Positions 8,505 to 16,244 of a DNA stretch of 64,000 bases are shown piece by piece. Within the stretch, counting starts at the first letter, position 1, and every line of letters starts with the position of its first letter. Below the pieces are notes generated by a model that was given only the letters and a program-made list of their open reading frames with translations, was not told the DNA's origin and searched no databases. The stretch comes from UTCHB3 sp002050155 (lineage in GTDB: Bacteria > Bacteroidota > Ignavibacteria > Ignavibacteriales > Ignavibacteriaceae): the NCBI GenBank assembly GCA_030584105.1, contig CP129491.1:2542001-2606000 (forward strand). Direction: 5' to 3'. The position numbers were made by a program, and so were the translations under genes.

Positions 8505-11314
8505 TCCGCCTCGCCAATCAGATCAATCACTGCATTAACCAGACTTTCGTCGTGGAACGAGCTTTTAGTGAGGTAATAGTTAGCGCCGGCGTTCAAACCG
8601 CGCAGGCGGTCTTCTTCACGGTCTTTGTAAGAAACAATCATCACGGGGATATCTTTTAAACCTGGGTCAGATTTTATCTTTTCAACCAACTGGATGCCGT
8701 TCATTCTCGGCATATCCACATCGGTGATAACCAAATCGAACTGCTCTCGGCTCAGAGCGTTAAACCCGTCAACCCCGTCGATTGCGGTAACCACTTCATA
8801 GCCGTTGTTTTCAAGAAGTTTTCTTTCAACTTCCCGGACGGTCAGCGAGTCGTCAACCACGAGAATGGTCTTTTTCTTTCCGCCGGCGGCTTCTCCGACG
8901 GAAACTTTATCCGGCTTCGTTCCGTGCACATATTTATCTATAGAGCGGACGAGGTCGTCGGGGTCGAGTATCAGCGCAACAGATCCTTCTTCCAGAATTG
9001 CTGCGGCAGAAATGTTCGGGAGTTTCCCAAGTTTGGCGTCTATTGCGGTAACCACCAAATCCCGCTCTCCCAGAAAAGCGTCCACGGCAATTGCATATTT
9101 CGTGGTTCTGTCCCCGATAACGGCAAGGTTAATAAACTCGCTTTGTTCACCCTCACCGGGCAGGTTCATCAGCCGTGCAAAATCTATAATTCCTATGTTC
9201 TCCCCTTCGGCTTCAAGGTATTGACGGTCTTCAACCGAATGAATCTCTTCGGGCTTTATACAGAAAAGCGTTTCAACCCGGGATATTGGCAGAGCATAAA
9301 GCTCCCGGTTCACTTTCAGCAACAAAGCTCTTATAACGGAAAGGGTTACGGGCAACTGAAGCGTGAACCTGCTCCCCGAGCCCGGCTCGGAATCAATCTT
9401 TGCCTTCCCGCCAACCTGGTGAATAAGCGACATAACAATATCCAACCCGACACCTCTGCCCGAAAGCTTTGTTACATCACCTTTTGTTGTGAAGCCCGGC
9501 AGGAAAAGGAAATCCAGAAGTTCAGATTTGCTCAGGCTTTCAGCCATATCGGCGGTAACATATCCTTTTTCAACAACTTTTTTCTTAATCTGCGCTGTGT
9601 CTATTCCGCGCCCGTCGTCAGAAACCATAATCGTAAGGAACCCCGCCCTGTGCCCCGCCTCAAAGGTTATTTTTCCTGTTTCAGGTTTACCGGCGGCAAT
9701 TCGTTCTTCGGGGGTTTCGATGCCGTGATCGACGGAGTTTGAAATCAGGTGCGAAAGCGGCGCTTCTATTTTATCGAGAATATCGCGGTCGATCATCGTA
9801 TCGTCGCCGGTAATTTCCAGTTTAATCTTTTTGCCCGAGTCTTTCGAAAGCTCTCTTACCATTCTTGGTATGCCGTGCAGCCCGTCGGCAATCGGGCGCA
9901 TTTTAGATTCAACCACCCGGTTGCCGAGCGATTCCGAAAGTCTCTCGATGTTTCTTGAGAATCCGTCAAATTTATCAATCATAATATTCAGGCTCCACTC
10001 CAAGTGCTCGATAGCCTCCCTCAGCGCTTCCATTTCGCCGGTCAGCGGAAGTGCGGCGTCAACGGAATCAACGGCAATTTCAAGTTTCGATTCAGCGCGC
10101 GCAATCTCCCGAAGTGTCTGTTTTGCAGCTAAAAGATAGCCTCTGAAAGGTTTTGTGAACTTAGCCTGAATTTTAATTTCACCCGTTAATCCCAGAAGCC
10201 TGTTCAGGTTATCGGCAAGCACCCTGACGAACAAGGCGTCTTCTTTTTTCTCAGTCCGTTGCGGCTGTGCCGTTTGGGCGGTAGTAGAAGAGGTTGAGGT
10301 TGCTCCCGCATCATTTGCGCCGCCGCCACCGGTTCCGTCTGTTGGTGCACCGCCCACCCCTCCTGATGAGCCGACTGCTCCTTTTTTTTCACCGGGGCTT
10401 TCCACCGTGTTGGCAACAGTTGTGTCGCCCTCTTTCCCTCCCGCCACATCGCCTGTTTTAGCAGCACCGGTGTCGCCCTCTTTTCCACCCGCCACTTCAC
10501 CCGTTTTAGCACGCTGAAGCATGTCGGTAAGCTCGGTTACTTCTCCCAGATTCTCTTCCAACCAGGGAATTATCTCATCAACAGGCAATGCCGCAATCAC
10601 CTTGAACAGGTCGTTCCCCCGCAGCAGGATATCTATATGGTCGGCGGTTAGTTTTACCTCACCCTTAATCGCTAAGCTGAGAATATCTTCCATAGCGTGC
10701 GCCAAGCCAACTGCATTGTTTATCCCGACGATCCGTGCGGCACCCTTAATCGAGTGTGCAGAGCGCATCAAAGGCTCAAGTTTCTCGTTGGAGGTTTCTC
10801 CCTCGGCTTCAATCAATCCTTTTTCAAGCACTTTCGTGTGCGAATCTAACTCGATCTTAAAGAGATCAATTAAAACGGGGTCGTAGCTAAGTTTCGGCTT
10901 TGCCTCCTGTTTTGGCGGCTCGGGCGGGGGTGCGGCAGCGGCGGTTATCTCCGCAAATTTTTCGGAAAGGTCTTTTATCAGCTCACTGTTCGCAGCGGCA
11001 ACATTGGGAATTTCACCGGCGTCAACAGCCGCCATCTCACTCATAAGCTCAGCAGCGGCGGAAAAGAAGTTCTGCTCCAATTCACCCAGGCCTTTGCCGC
11101 TTTCATTTAAAGTGGCAAGAAACGAATCCATCGTTTTGCATAAATTAACAACCGGTTCAATCGAAACAACTTTAGCGGCAGCTTTAATATTGTTGCAAAC
11201 GGTTAATAAACTTTTAACATCACCGCCGGCGGGCGCCGAAAGTGAAGCCTCTAAAACCGGGAGGTTCTCGTTTATTACATTTTTGAAAATTTCGTATAAA
11301 GCCGCTGTCTTCAT
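8501..11314 (-). CDS. cheA: Hybrid CheA histidine kinase with C-terminal receiver (WspE-like)
   Basis: Central kinase of the chemosensory system, 937 residues. An N-terminal Hpt-like bundle (1-110) lacks the phosphorylatable His: CNNIKAAAK stands where HSIKG is expected. A second Hpt (about 145-240) keeps it in RSAHSIKGAARI. Then come a low-complexity linker with repeated (T)GEVAGGKEGDT units (about 270-345), a dimerisation helix pair, the HATPase domain (N box HLISNSVDHGIE, G1 DDGRGID, G2 GRGVGLDIV), a CheW-like domain and a C-terminal receiver (VVDDSLTVREVE, phospho-Asp in LVITDVDMPRMNG). This Hpt-kinase-CheW-REC layout is that of WspE. The gene lies between a WspD-like CheW and cheB. Confidence 0.93.
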   Translation of the reverse strand: MKTAALYEIFKNVINENLPVLEASLSAPAGGDVKSLLTVCNNIKAAAKVVSIEPVVNLCKTMDSFLATLNESGKGLGELEQNFFSAAAELMSEMAAVDAGEIPNVAAANSELIKDLSEKFAEITAAAAPPPEPPKQEAKPKLSYDPVLIDLFKIELDSHTKVLEKGLIEAEGETSNEKLEPLMRSAHSIKGAARIVGINNAVGLAHAMEDILSLAIKGEVKLTADHIDILLRGNDLFKVIAALPVDEIIPWLEENLGEVTELTDMLQRAKTGEVAGGKEGDTGAAKTGDVAGGKEGDTTVANTVESPGEKKGAVGSSGGVGGAPTDGTGGGGANDAGATSTSSTTAQTAQPQRTEKKEDALFVRVLADNLNRLLGLTGEIKIQAKFTKPFRGYLLAAKQTLREIARAESKLEIAVDSVDAALPLTGEMEALREAIEHLEWSLNIMIDKFDGFSRNIERLSESLGNRVVESKMRPIADGLHGIPRMVRELSKDSGKKIKLEITGDDTMIDRDILDKIEAPLSHLISNSVDHGIETPEERIAAGKPETGKITFEAGHRAGFLTIMVSDDGRGIDTAQIKKKVVEKGYVTADMAESLSKSELLDFLFLPGFTTKGDVTKLSGRGVGLDIVMSLIHQVGGKAKIDSEPGSGSRFTLQLPVTLSVIRALLLKVNRELYALPISRVETLFCIKPEEIHSVEDRQYLEAEGENIGIIDFARLMNLPGEGEQSEFINLAVIGDRTTKYAIAVDAFLGERDLVVTAIDAKLGKLPNISAAAILEEGSVALILDPDDLVRSIDKYVHGTKPDKVSVGEAAGGKKKTILVVDDSLTVREVERKLLENNGYEVVTAIDGVDGFNALSREQFDLVITDVDMPRMNGIQLVEKIKSDPGLKDIPVMIVSYKDREEDRLRGLNAGANYYLTKSSFHDESLVNAVIDLIGEAE

Positions 11315-11331
11315 CGCTTTTAATGCTGTAG

Positions 11332-12009
11332 CTATTGAAATTTAAGAGTTGATCTGAACGACTCGCACACCCGGTGCTCGTCCAAAAGTGCAACGGATTT
11401 ATCGTTCAGATGAAAAATCCCCTGCGAGAAGATTTCATCGGCTTTTTTTGCCGTTGCCGGAAGTTCCGTCATCGAGTCGGAAGATATTTTAGTAACGCCC
11501 ACCACTTCATCCACTTCGAACACTAACTTTTCGTTGGCTCCTTTAACCGCGATCATCCTTTTGTAAACTGCGTAGTCCTCGTTTTCTTCAACCGTTTCGC
11601 GCCCGTTGCGGGATATACCAAGCAGGTTTTCCAAACTGTAGCACAGCAGCAGCTCGCCATCGAGATTTACCAACCCCCGGAATGTGCGGTTAGTACGGAA
11701 AGGTACAAAATGCACCGGTTTAACAGCCACCGCAACCACGATAGCGTCGGTAAGAACGGCGAGCAGTTCGTCGCCCAGTCTGAAAATAGTAACCGAAAGA
11801 TTGCCTTTTTCAATCGTCTCTTTCCGGCGTGTGATATCGAGAGTCCACGAATTAATAAACTCGGGCGGCACCTCTCTTTCAAAGAACTCTTTAGCGGCGT
11901 TGGTGTAAACGGGGCAATACTTACAGTGGAGGTATTCGTTCAGTGATTCGCACGATTTGTCGCCGAAGACACCGATTTCGTTCCAACATTTATTTTTAAT
12001 TTTAGCCAT
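11332..12009 (-). CDS. WspD-like CheW adaptor with Cys-rich N-terminus
   Basis: CheW-domain coupling protein linking receptor arrays to CheA. The start is the ATG at 12009 (CAGGAATAACA upstream), overlapping the end of cheR by 8 bp. Before the CheW domain there is a Cys-containing N-terminal segment, CWNEIGVFGDKSC followed by HCKYCPVY, which I recall as characteristic of the WspD class of adaptors. The CheW fold runs from about residue 75 (VAVAVKPVHFVPF, RGLVNLDGELLLCYSLENLL) to the end. The conserved Cys/His cluster could bind a metal, but that is inference. Confidence 0.85.
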   Translation of the reverse strand: MAKIKNKCWNEIGVFGDKSCESLNEYLHCKYCPVYTNAAKEFFEREVPPEFINSWTLDITRRKETIEKGNLSVTIFRLGDELLAVLTDAIVVAVAVKPVHFVPFRTNRTFRGLVNLDGELLLCYSLENLLGISRNGRETVEENEDYAVYKRMIAVKGANEKLVFEVDEVVGVTKISSDSMTELPATAKKADEIFSQGIFHLNDKSVALLDEHRVCESFRSTLKFQ

Positions 12010-13459
12010 TGTTATTCCTGTTTCCACTTCTTCTTAGGCGGTCTGTGTAAATTCGCGCTTTCATAGTGTCGCCTCTTTTTTCATAAAGGAGGCTAATGTG
12101 CGCTAACGCCTCAAGGTTATCCGGTTCAAGATACAGTACTTTTAAAAAACTGCTTTCTGCTTCTTCAATCAAACCCGTTGCGTTGTAAATCACGCCGAGC
12201 AGGCAAAGCAGTTCACGGTCTGCCGGGTTCTTAAGAAGCAGCAATTCGCACTGTTTTCGTGCGGTTTCAAACTTTCCCCGGTCAGCCAACCGCCTTACGG
12301 TTTCAATCTCTGCGGAAATATTCATTCCGGGCGTTGCGCCGTTTAGGGGGGCAGAAGTGTTGCCGCGGTTTAAGGGAGCGGAAGTGTTGCCGCTGTTGTT
12401 TATTGCCGGAGTTTCACCCTGTTTCCCGTTCGAGGCGGTTATTCCCGTGTGCCTTTTAGCCGTTACTTCTGAAGCGTTGCGCTTTGTACCAATAACCGCG
12501 GAATGCCTTTCCGGCGGCATTTCAGTTGAGCTTCTTTTCCCCGCAATTTCGGCATTGCTTCTTCTTGGGGGAATATTAACCAAGTTTCTTTTCCCCTTAA
12601 TCTCTGCGGAACCTTTTCTGGGCGGAATTTCGACAGAATTTCTCTTCGCCCGCCCCTCAGAGTTATAAAGCACAAAAGTTTTGGTTTTCGTATCAGGAAC
12701 AAAACCCGCAGCCGAAAAGAACATAACTTCTGTGTGCCCTGCAAAAAGGAGCCCGTTGCTCTTCAAAAGCCGCTTTATGTTTGCAACGGCAACATCCCGT
12801 CCCGCGGCATCAAGATAAATAACCAAATTTCTGCAGAAAATTATGTCGTATTTCGGTACACCCGCCGGGAAAGCAGGATCAATAATATTTCCGTTCCTGA
12901 AGTTAACCATCTCTTTTATTTTACTGTGCAGCGCAAAAACCCCGTCGTCCTCAGTGAAATATCTGTTTTTAATTAAACTGTCGTTCCCTCTGAAAGCGCT
13001 TTTTCCGTAAACCCCTTTCTTAGCCTTTTCCAAGGCTCTTTCGCTTATGTCAACGGCGTCGATTTCCACCTTTTGCGGCAGAAAGTTAATATCTCTCATC
13101 GAAATGGCAATCGAATAAGCCTCTTCGCCCGTTGAACAAGGGATGGAAAGTATCCTCAGTGACTGCGACACCGGGGTCATAAACCTTGATAACACCTCTT
13201 CTTTCAGAAAAAGAAACGGATGCACATCCCTGAAAAACCATGTTTCGGGCACGACTATCATCTCAATAAAAGTATCTAATTCGCGAAAATCGCTCCGAAT
13301 CAGCTTAAGGAACTCACTCACATCGGTTAGCCCGATCTTACTCATCCGCCGCTTTGCGGCTAATTCAATGCTTTTGTAGCCGATGCTCGTGGGGTCAAGC
13401 CCTATCCTCTCGGCAAGAAGCCCGGTAATTCCGGCGAGTTCTGTCTCAACTTCAGTCAT
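12002..13459 (-). CDS. cheR: CheR-type methyltransferase with C-terminal TPRs (WspC-like)
   Basis: S-adenosylmethionine-dependent methyltransferase that methylates receptor glutamates. Residues 1-75 form the CheR N-terminal helical domain; the Rossmann domain follows with the SAM motif ILSIPCSTGEEAYSIA, then DAVDISERAL and FCRNLVIYLD. Residues about 260-375 are a repetitive basic linker with recurring KRN..EIPPRR and NTSAPLN units. TPR-like helices (about 380-475) close the protein, as in WspC. The ATG at 13459 has no clear Shine-Dalgarno and overlaps the stop of an upstream 61-codon frame (ATGA), suggesting translational coupling. The linker is also repetitive in DNA. Confidence 0.9.
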   Translation of the reverse strand: MTEVETELAGITGLLAERIGLDPTSIGYKSIELAAKRRMSKIGLTDVSEFLKLIRSDFRELDTFIEMIVVPETWFFRDVHPFLFLKEEVLSRFMTPVSQSLRILSIPCSTGEEAYSIAISMRDINFLPQKVEIDAVDISERALEKAKKGVYGKSAFRGNDSLIKNRYFTEDDGVFALHSKIKEMVNFRNGNIIDPAFPAGVPKYDIIFCRNLVIYLDAAGRDVAVANIKRLLKSNGLLFAGHTEVMFFSAAGFVPDTKTKTFVLYNSEGRAKRNSVEIPPRKGSAEIKGKRNLVNIPPRRSNAEIAGKRSSTEMPPERHSAVIGTKRNASEVTAKRHTGITASNGKQGETPAINNSGNTSAPLNRGNTSAPLNGATPGMNISAEIETVRRLADRGKFETARKQCELLLLKNPADRELLCLLGVIYNATGLIEEAESSFLKVLYLEPDNLEALAHISLLYEKRGDTMKARIYTDRLRRSGNRNNNG

Positions 13460-13641
13460 GCACAGCGCCCAAAACCGGGGGTTTCAATTTCAAAAATTCT
13501 TATAAGTCTAAACGGACGCATAAACGAACGCATAAACGAACGCATAAACGGATGCATAAACGGACGCATAAACAAAAACCTAAATAAAAACATAAACAAA
13601 AGCATAATCATAAATCTGTCAAAAAACGGAAGCACAGGCAC
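13456..13641 (-). CDS. Possible leader peptide between cheW and cheR
   Basis: A 61-codon frame starts with GTG directly after the cheW stop (TGAGTG) and has an AAGGA ribosome site 7 nt upstream. It ends in an ATGA overlap with the cheR start, which itself lacks a ribosome site. The peptide is hydrophobic and repetitive (FMRSFMRPF-type units) because it is encoded by in-frame 12-bp tandem repeats. I think its translation may deliver ribosomes to cheR rather than make a functional protein. It could equally be non-coding filler, and no family is recognised. Confidence 0.35.
   Translation of the reverse strand: MPVLPFFDRFMIMLLFMFLFRFLFMRPFMHPFMRSFMRSFMRPFRLIRIFEIETPGFGRCA
13512..13607. repeat. 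12-bp tandem repeat between cheW and cheR
   Basis: About eight copies of a 12-bp unit close to RAACGCATAAAC: five good copies followed by three decayed ones (AAAAACCTAAAT, AAAAACATAAAC, AAAAGCATAATC). The unit length is a multiple of three, so copy-number change keeps the overlapping minus-strand leader frame open. Confidence 0.85.
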
Positions 13642-14100
13642 TCAATCTTCCTTAACATCCCTGAAAAGGCTTTCTCTCACAAATGGGGGAATAAGCTCTT
13701 TCACTGTAATCAACTGCACAACCCCCGATTTCAGGTTAATCAACCGCCCGAGGTAGCGTGTTTCTTCGGTTATCAAGCCGGGGTCTTGCAACTCATCATC
13801 ACGAATTCTTATAATATCCATCACTTTTTCGCCGAGCAAACCAAGTTGGTGAATCTCACCGTCGGTCTCATACTTAACCACAATTATCCGGGTGCTTAGG
13901 TACATCTTCGTCTGAAAGCTCATCATAAGGTCTTTCAAATCTAACACGGGCACTATTTCACCCCTGTAGTTGAACCTTCCGGCAAAATACGAAGGCGCCT
14001 TTGGGAATGTTGTAAAGTTAACCAACGGCACCACTTCAATTATTTCGTTTGCGTCGATAGCATACCGGTTTTCACCGACCTCGAAAGTTAGGCAGAGCAC
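13642..14100 (-). CDS. cheW: CheW adaptor (WspB-like)
   Basis: Single-domain CheW coupling protein of 152 residues. It starts at the GTG at 14100, preceded by GGAGG inside the end of the upstream receptor gene, and begins LCLTFEVGENRYAIDANEI. CheW landmarks include VVPLVNFTTFPKAPSYFAGRFNYRG, which is the usual strand pair around the conserved NxRG turn, and VVKYETDGEIHQLGLLGEKV. The spacing of 5 bp to the receptor gene places it in the same transcript. The operon has two different CheW proteins, as Wsp systems do. Confidence 0.9.
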   Translation of the reverse strand: MLCLTFEVGENRYAIDANEIIEVVPLVNFTTFPKAPSYFAGRFNYRGEIVPVLDLKDLMMSFQTKMYLSTRIIVVKYETDGEIHQLGLLGEKVMDIIRIRDDELQDPGLITEETRYLGRLINLKSGVVQLITVKELIPPFVRESLFRDVKED

Positions 14101-14105
14101 CTGAG

Positions 14106-16238
14106 TCAGCCTCCAAACCTGAACTTTGCGAGTATCTCGCGCAGCGAACCAACGGCACCTTCAAGGTTCTCGGTTATTTCGCTAAATTCAGAGATAGATT
14201 CCCGTGTGTGAAGCGCCACATCGTTCAGCTCGCTCATTGCGTCGCTTATCTGTGCGGCACCGTCGGTCTGAATCTTCATTTTTGTGCTCACTTCCTCAAA
14301 ACTTGGGAGCACCCCTTTAGTATATTCAATAATTTCGTTGATGTTATCGGCAATCCCGGAAATCCGGCTGACGCTCGATCGTGTTGTTCCGGCGTAAACC
14401 TCCACACCAATAACATCCGCTTTAACCGCCTGCTGCATCTCGCGGATGGTCTCTTCAATTTCTAAGGCTGCCATCGCTGTTTCTTCGGCAAGCCGTTTAA
14501 TTTCCGCTGAAACCACCGAGAAACCCGCCCCGTACTCGCCGGCTTTTTCCGCCTCGATCGAAGCGTTAAGCGAAAGAAGATTGGTTTGTGTGGCAATTTT
14601 AGTTATTGTTGTAATAACATTGGTGATGTTCGAGGTCTTTTTGTAAAGTTCGGAAAGTTTTTCCGCAATTTCTTTAGAACCTTGTTCCAAGGAAGCCATC
14701 GAAAGGTTAATTTCGGTTAACCCTGAAGCGCCTTTATCGGCTAATTGAAGCGTTCTGCCCGATTTTTCGGCTACATCTTCAACAGTTTCCGAGAGCTGAA
14801 TCGAGCTGCTGTAAATCTCCTTTCCGGTTGCTTTCACTTCCGCAGTCGAAGCCGCCTGCTGGTTAATGGCAGCGTTTAACGCCTGAACCGAAGCTGAAAT
14901 TTGCGTTACGGACGAAGTAACGGCTATTCCGGCACGCCCGACTTGACGCAGTATTATTTCAAGATTATCAATTGTACCGTGTATTGCCCTGAAAAGCTTC
15001 CAGATTTCGTCTTTCTCTTTCTTTGCACCTATCGGGGAAACCAAAAACCGCTCGGCAAGTGCAAAAACTTTCTCTTTAGCCGATTGGATGTCCCCCTCTG
15101 AAAGGTCGCGTGCTATCTCGGCAACGCCATTTACCGGGGTTATCATTCCTTTTGCAGTGAAGTATATCATCACCATTGCTAATAAAAATGCCCCGACAGA
15201 AATTATGAACCGGAAGAATATTCTGTAATAAGTGTAATTGTAGTTAATGTGAACCACTTTTTCAAGTTCATTCAACGCGGCACGGTTGAAATCCAGACTT
15301 TCATCCAACTTTTCGGTGGTTAAACCGGTCAGTTCTTCGGTTCCATAAGTGCTGTTGTTCCGGATGATATTCTCGTAAATTTCAAGAATTGAAATCACAT
15401 CGGAGCGGTAGTGCTCCAGCATCGGGGAAAGCACCCCGTCAATCGAAGGGAGGCGCCCGTTATACTCAGGGTCAAGGTCTATTGCGCTTCTTACTGCCGA
15501 AGGTATCTCGTCGGTTATGAGGTTGCGCATTGTTCGTGTCAGATAGATAATCTCGGCGAGCCGCTCGTTGTTGAAAAGGGAATCCTGTGCATCTTCAATA
15601 GCAACAATAAACGCCCGCCCGATAAGATCGTGCATCCTGGGCATAAGGTGTATCGAAAGATAGATCAGGTGGTATGCATCACCGGAGGGGTCAAGCGTAA
15701 GCCTTGCGTTCACGGTAACCAACCGCATGAACTTCCCGAGGTTATCTTCTAACTTATTGTAAGCGGTCAGAAGGTCCCCGGGCGAGAGTCTTTTGCTTTC
15801 AGAGAGTAATTTTTCCCATTGCGCCATCAGCGAAGGAGGCGAAAGATAGTAGTCTTCACCCAGATTCATCGTTTCATTATCAACCCCGATATTTTTTCCT
15901 TCGGTGTTGTTGATTTTAATCAGTTGGTCAAGCTCATCTTTAATTTGTGAGTTAAGTGCAGCAATTTTCGTCTGATAATCCACCCCCGAACTTATTGTGG
16001 CGAACGAGTAAGCCTTATGTTCCATCAGGTGCACCTGCAGCGATGTTAAGGGGATGAATATCTTTATACCCGTCTTTTCTTTGTCAACAAAATCTATCGA
16101 GTCAAACAGGTTAAACAGGTTAAGAACCAAAATGATCGTCAGGGGCAACCCCAGTAAAACACCGATCATCGTCAGTTTTGTGAGTACTGTATAACGCCGG
16201 AGCAGAATGTTAAACCGTAGCGTCAGCTTTCTTAACAT
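14106..16238 (-). CDS. Methyl-accepting chemoreceptor with long helical sensor (WspA position)
   Basis: Membrane chemoreceptor of 710 residues. A short cytoplasmic start (about 1-24) is followed by TM1 (MIGVLLGLPLTIILVLNLF), a roughly 320-residue extracytoplasmic, mostly helical region (nitrate/sulfur-sensing-like four-helix pattern, ligand unknown), TM2 near 343-365 (FRFIISVGAFLLAMVMIYF), a HAMP-like segment and the signalling coiled coil. The hairpin tip region reads SLNASIEAEKAGEYGAGFSVVSAEIKRLAEET, a good MCP signature when read as two halves around GEYG. It lies 6 bp from the preceding receptor gene. No CheR-tethering pentapeptide is present at the C-terminus. Confidence 0.9.
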   Translation of the reverse strand: MLRKLTLRFNILLRRYTVLTKLTMIGVLLGLPLTIILVLNLFNLFDSIDFVDKEKTGIKIFIPLTSLQVHLMEHKAYSFATISSGVDYQTKIAALNSQIKDELDQLIKINNTEGKNIGVDNETMNLGEDYYLSPPSLMAQWEKLLSESKRLSPGDLLTAYNKLEDNLGKFMRLVTVNARLTLDPSGDAYHLIYLSIHLMPRMHDLIGRAFIVAIEDAQDSLFNNERLAEIIYLTRTMRNLITDEIPSAVRSAIDLDPEYNGRLPSIDGVLSPMLEHYRSDVISILEIYENIIRNNSTYGTEELTGLTTEKLDESLDFNRAALNELEKVVHINYNYTYYRIFFRFIISVGAFLLAMVMIYFTAKGMITPVNGVAEIARDLSEGDIQSAKEKVFALAERFLVSPIGAKKEKDEIWKLFRAIHGTIDNLEIILRQVGRAGIAVTSSVTQISASVQALNAAINQQAASTAEVKATGKEIYSSSIQLSETVEDVAEKSGRTLQLADKGASGLTEINLSMASLEQGSKEIAEKLSELYKKTSNITNVITTITKIATQTNLLSLNASIEAEKAGEYGAGFSVVSAEIKRLAEETAMAALEIEETIREMQQAVKADVIGVEVYAGTTRSSVSRISGIADNINEIIEYTKGVLPSFEEVSTKMKIQTDGAAQISDAMSELNDVALHTRESISEFSEITENLEGAVGSLREILAKFRFGG

Positions 16239-16244
16239 GGCTAT

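Noticed and set aside
8924..9742. 272-codon frame antisense to cheA
   Set aside because: It lies entirely within the well-supported cheA and has no ribosome site or domain.
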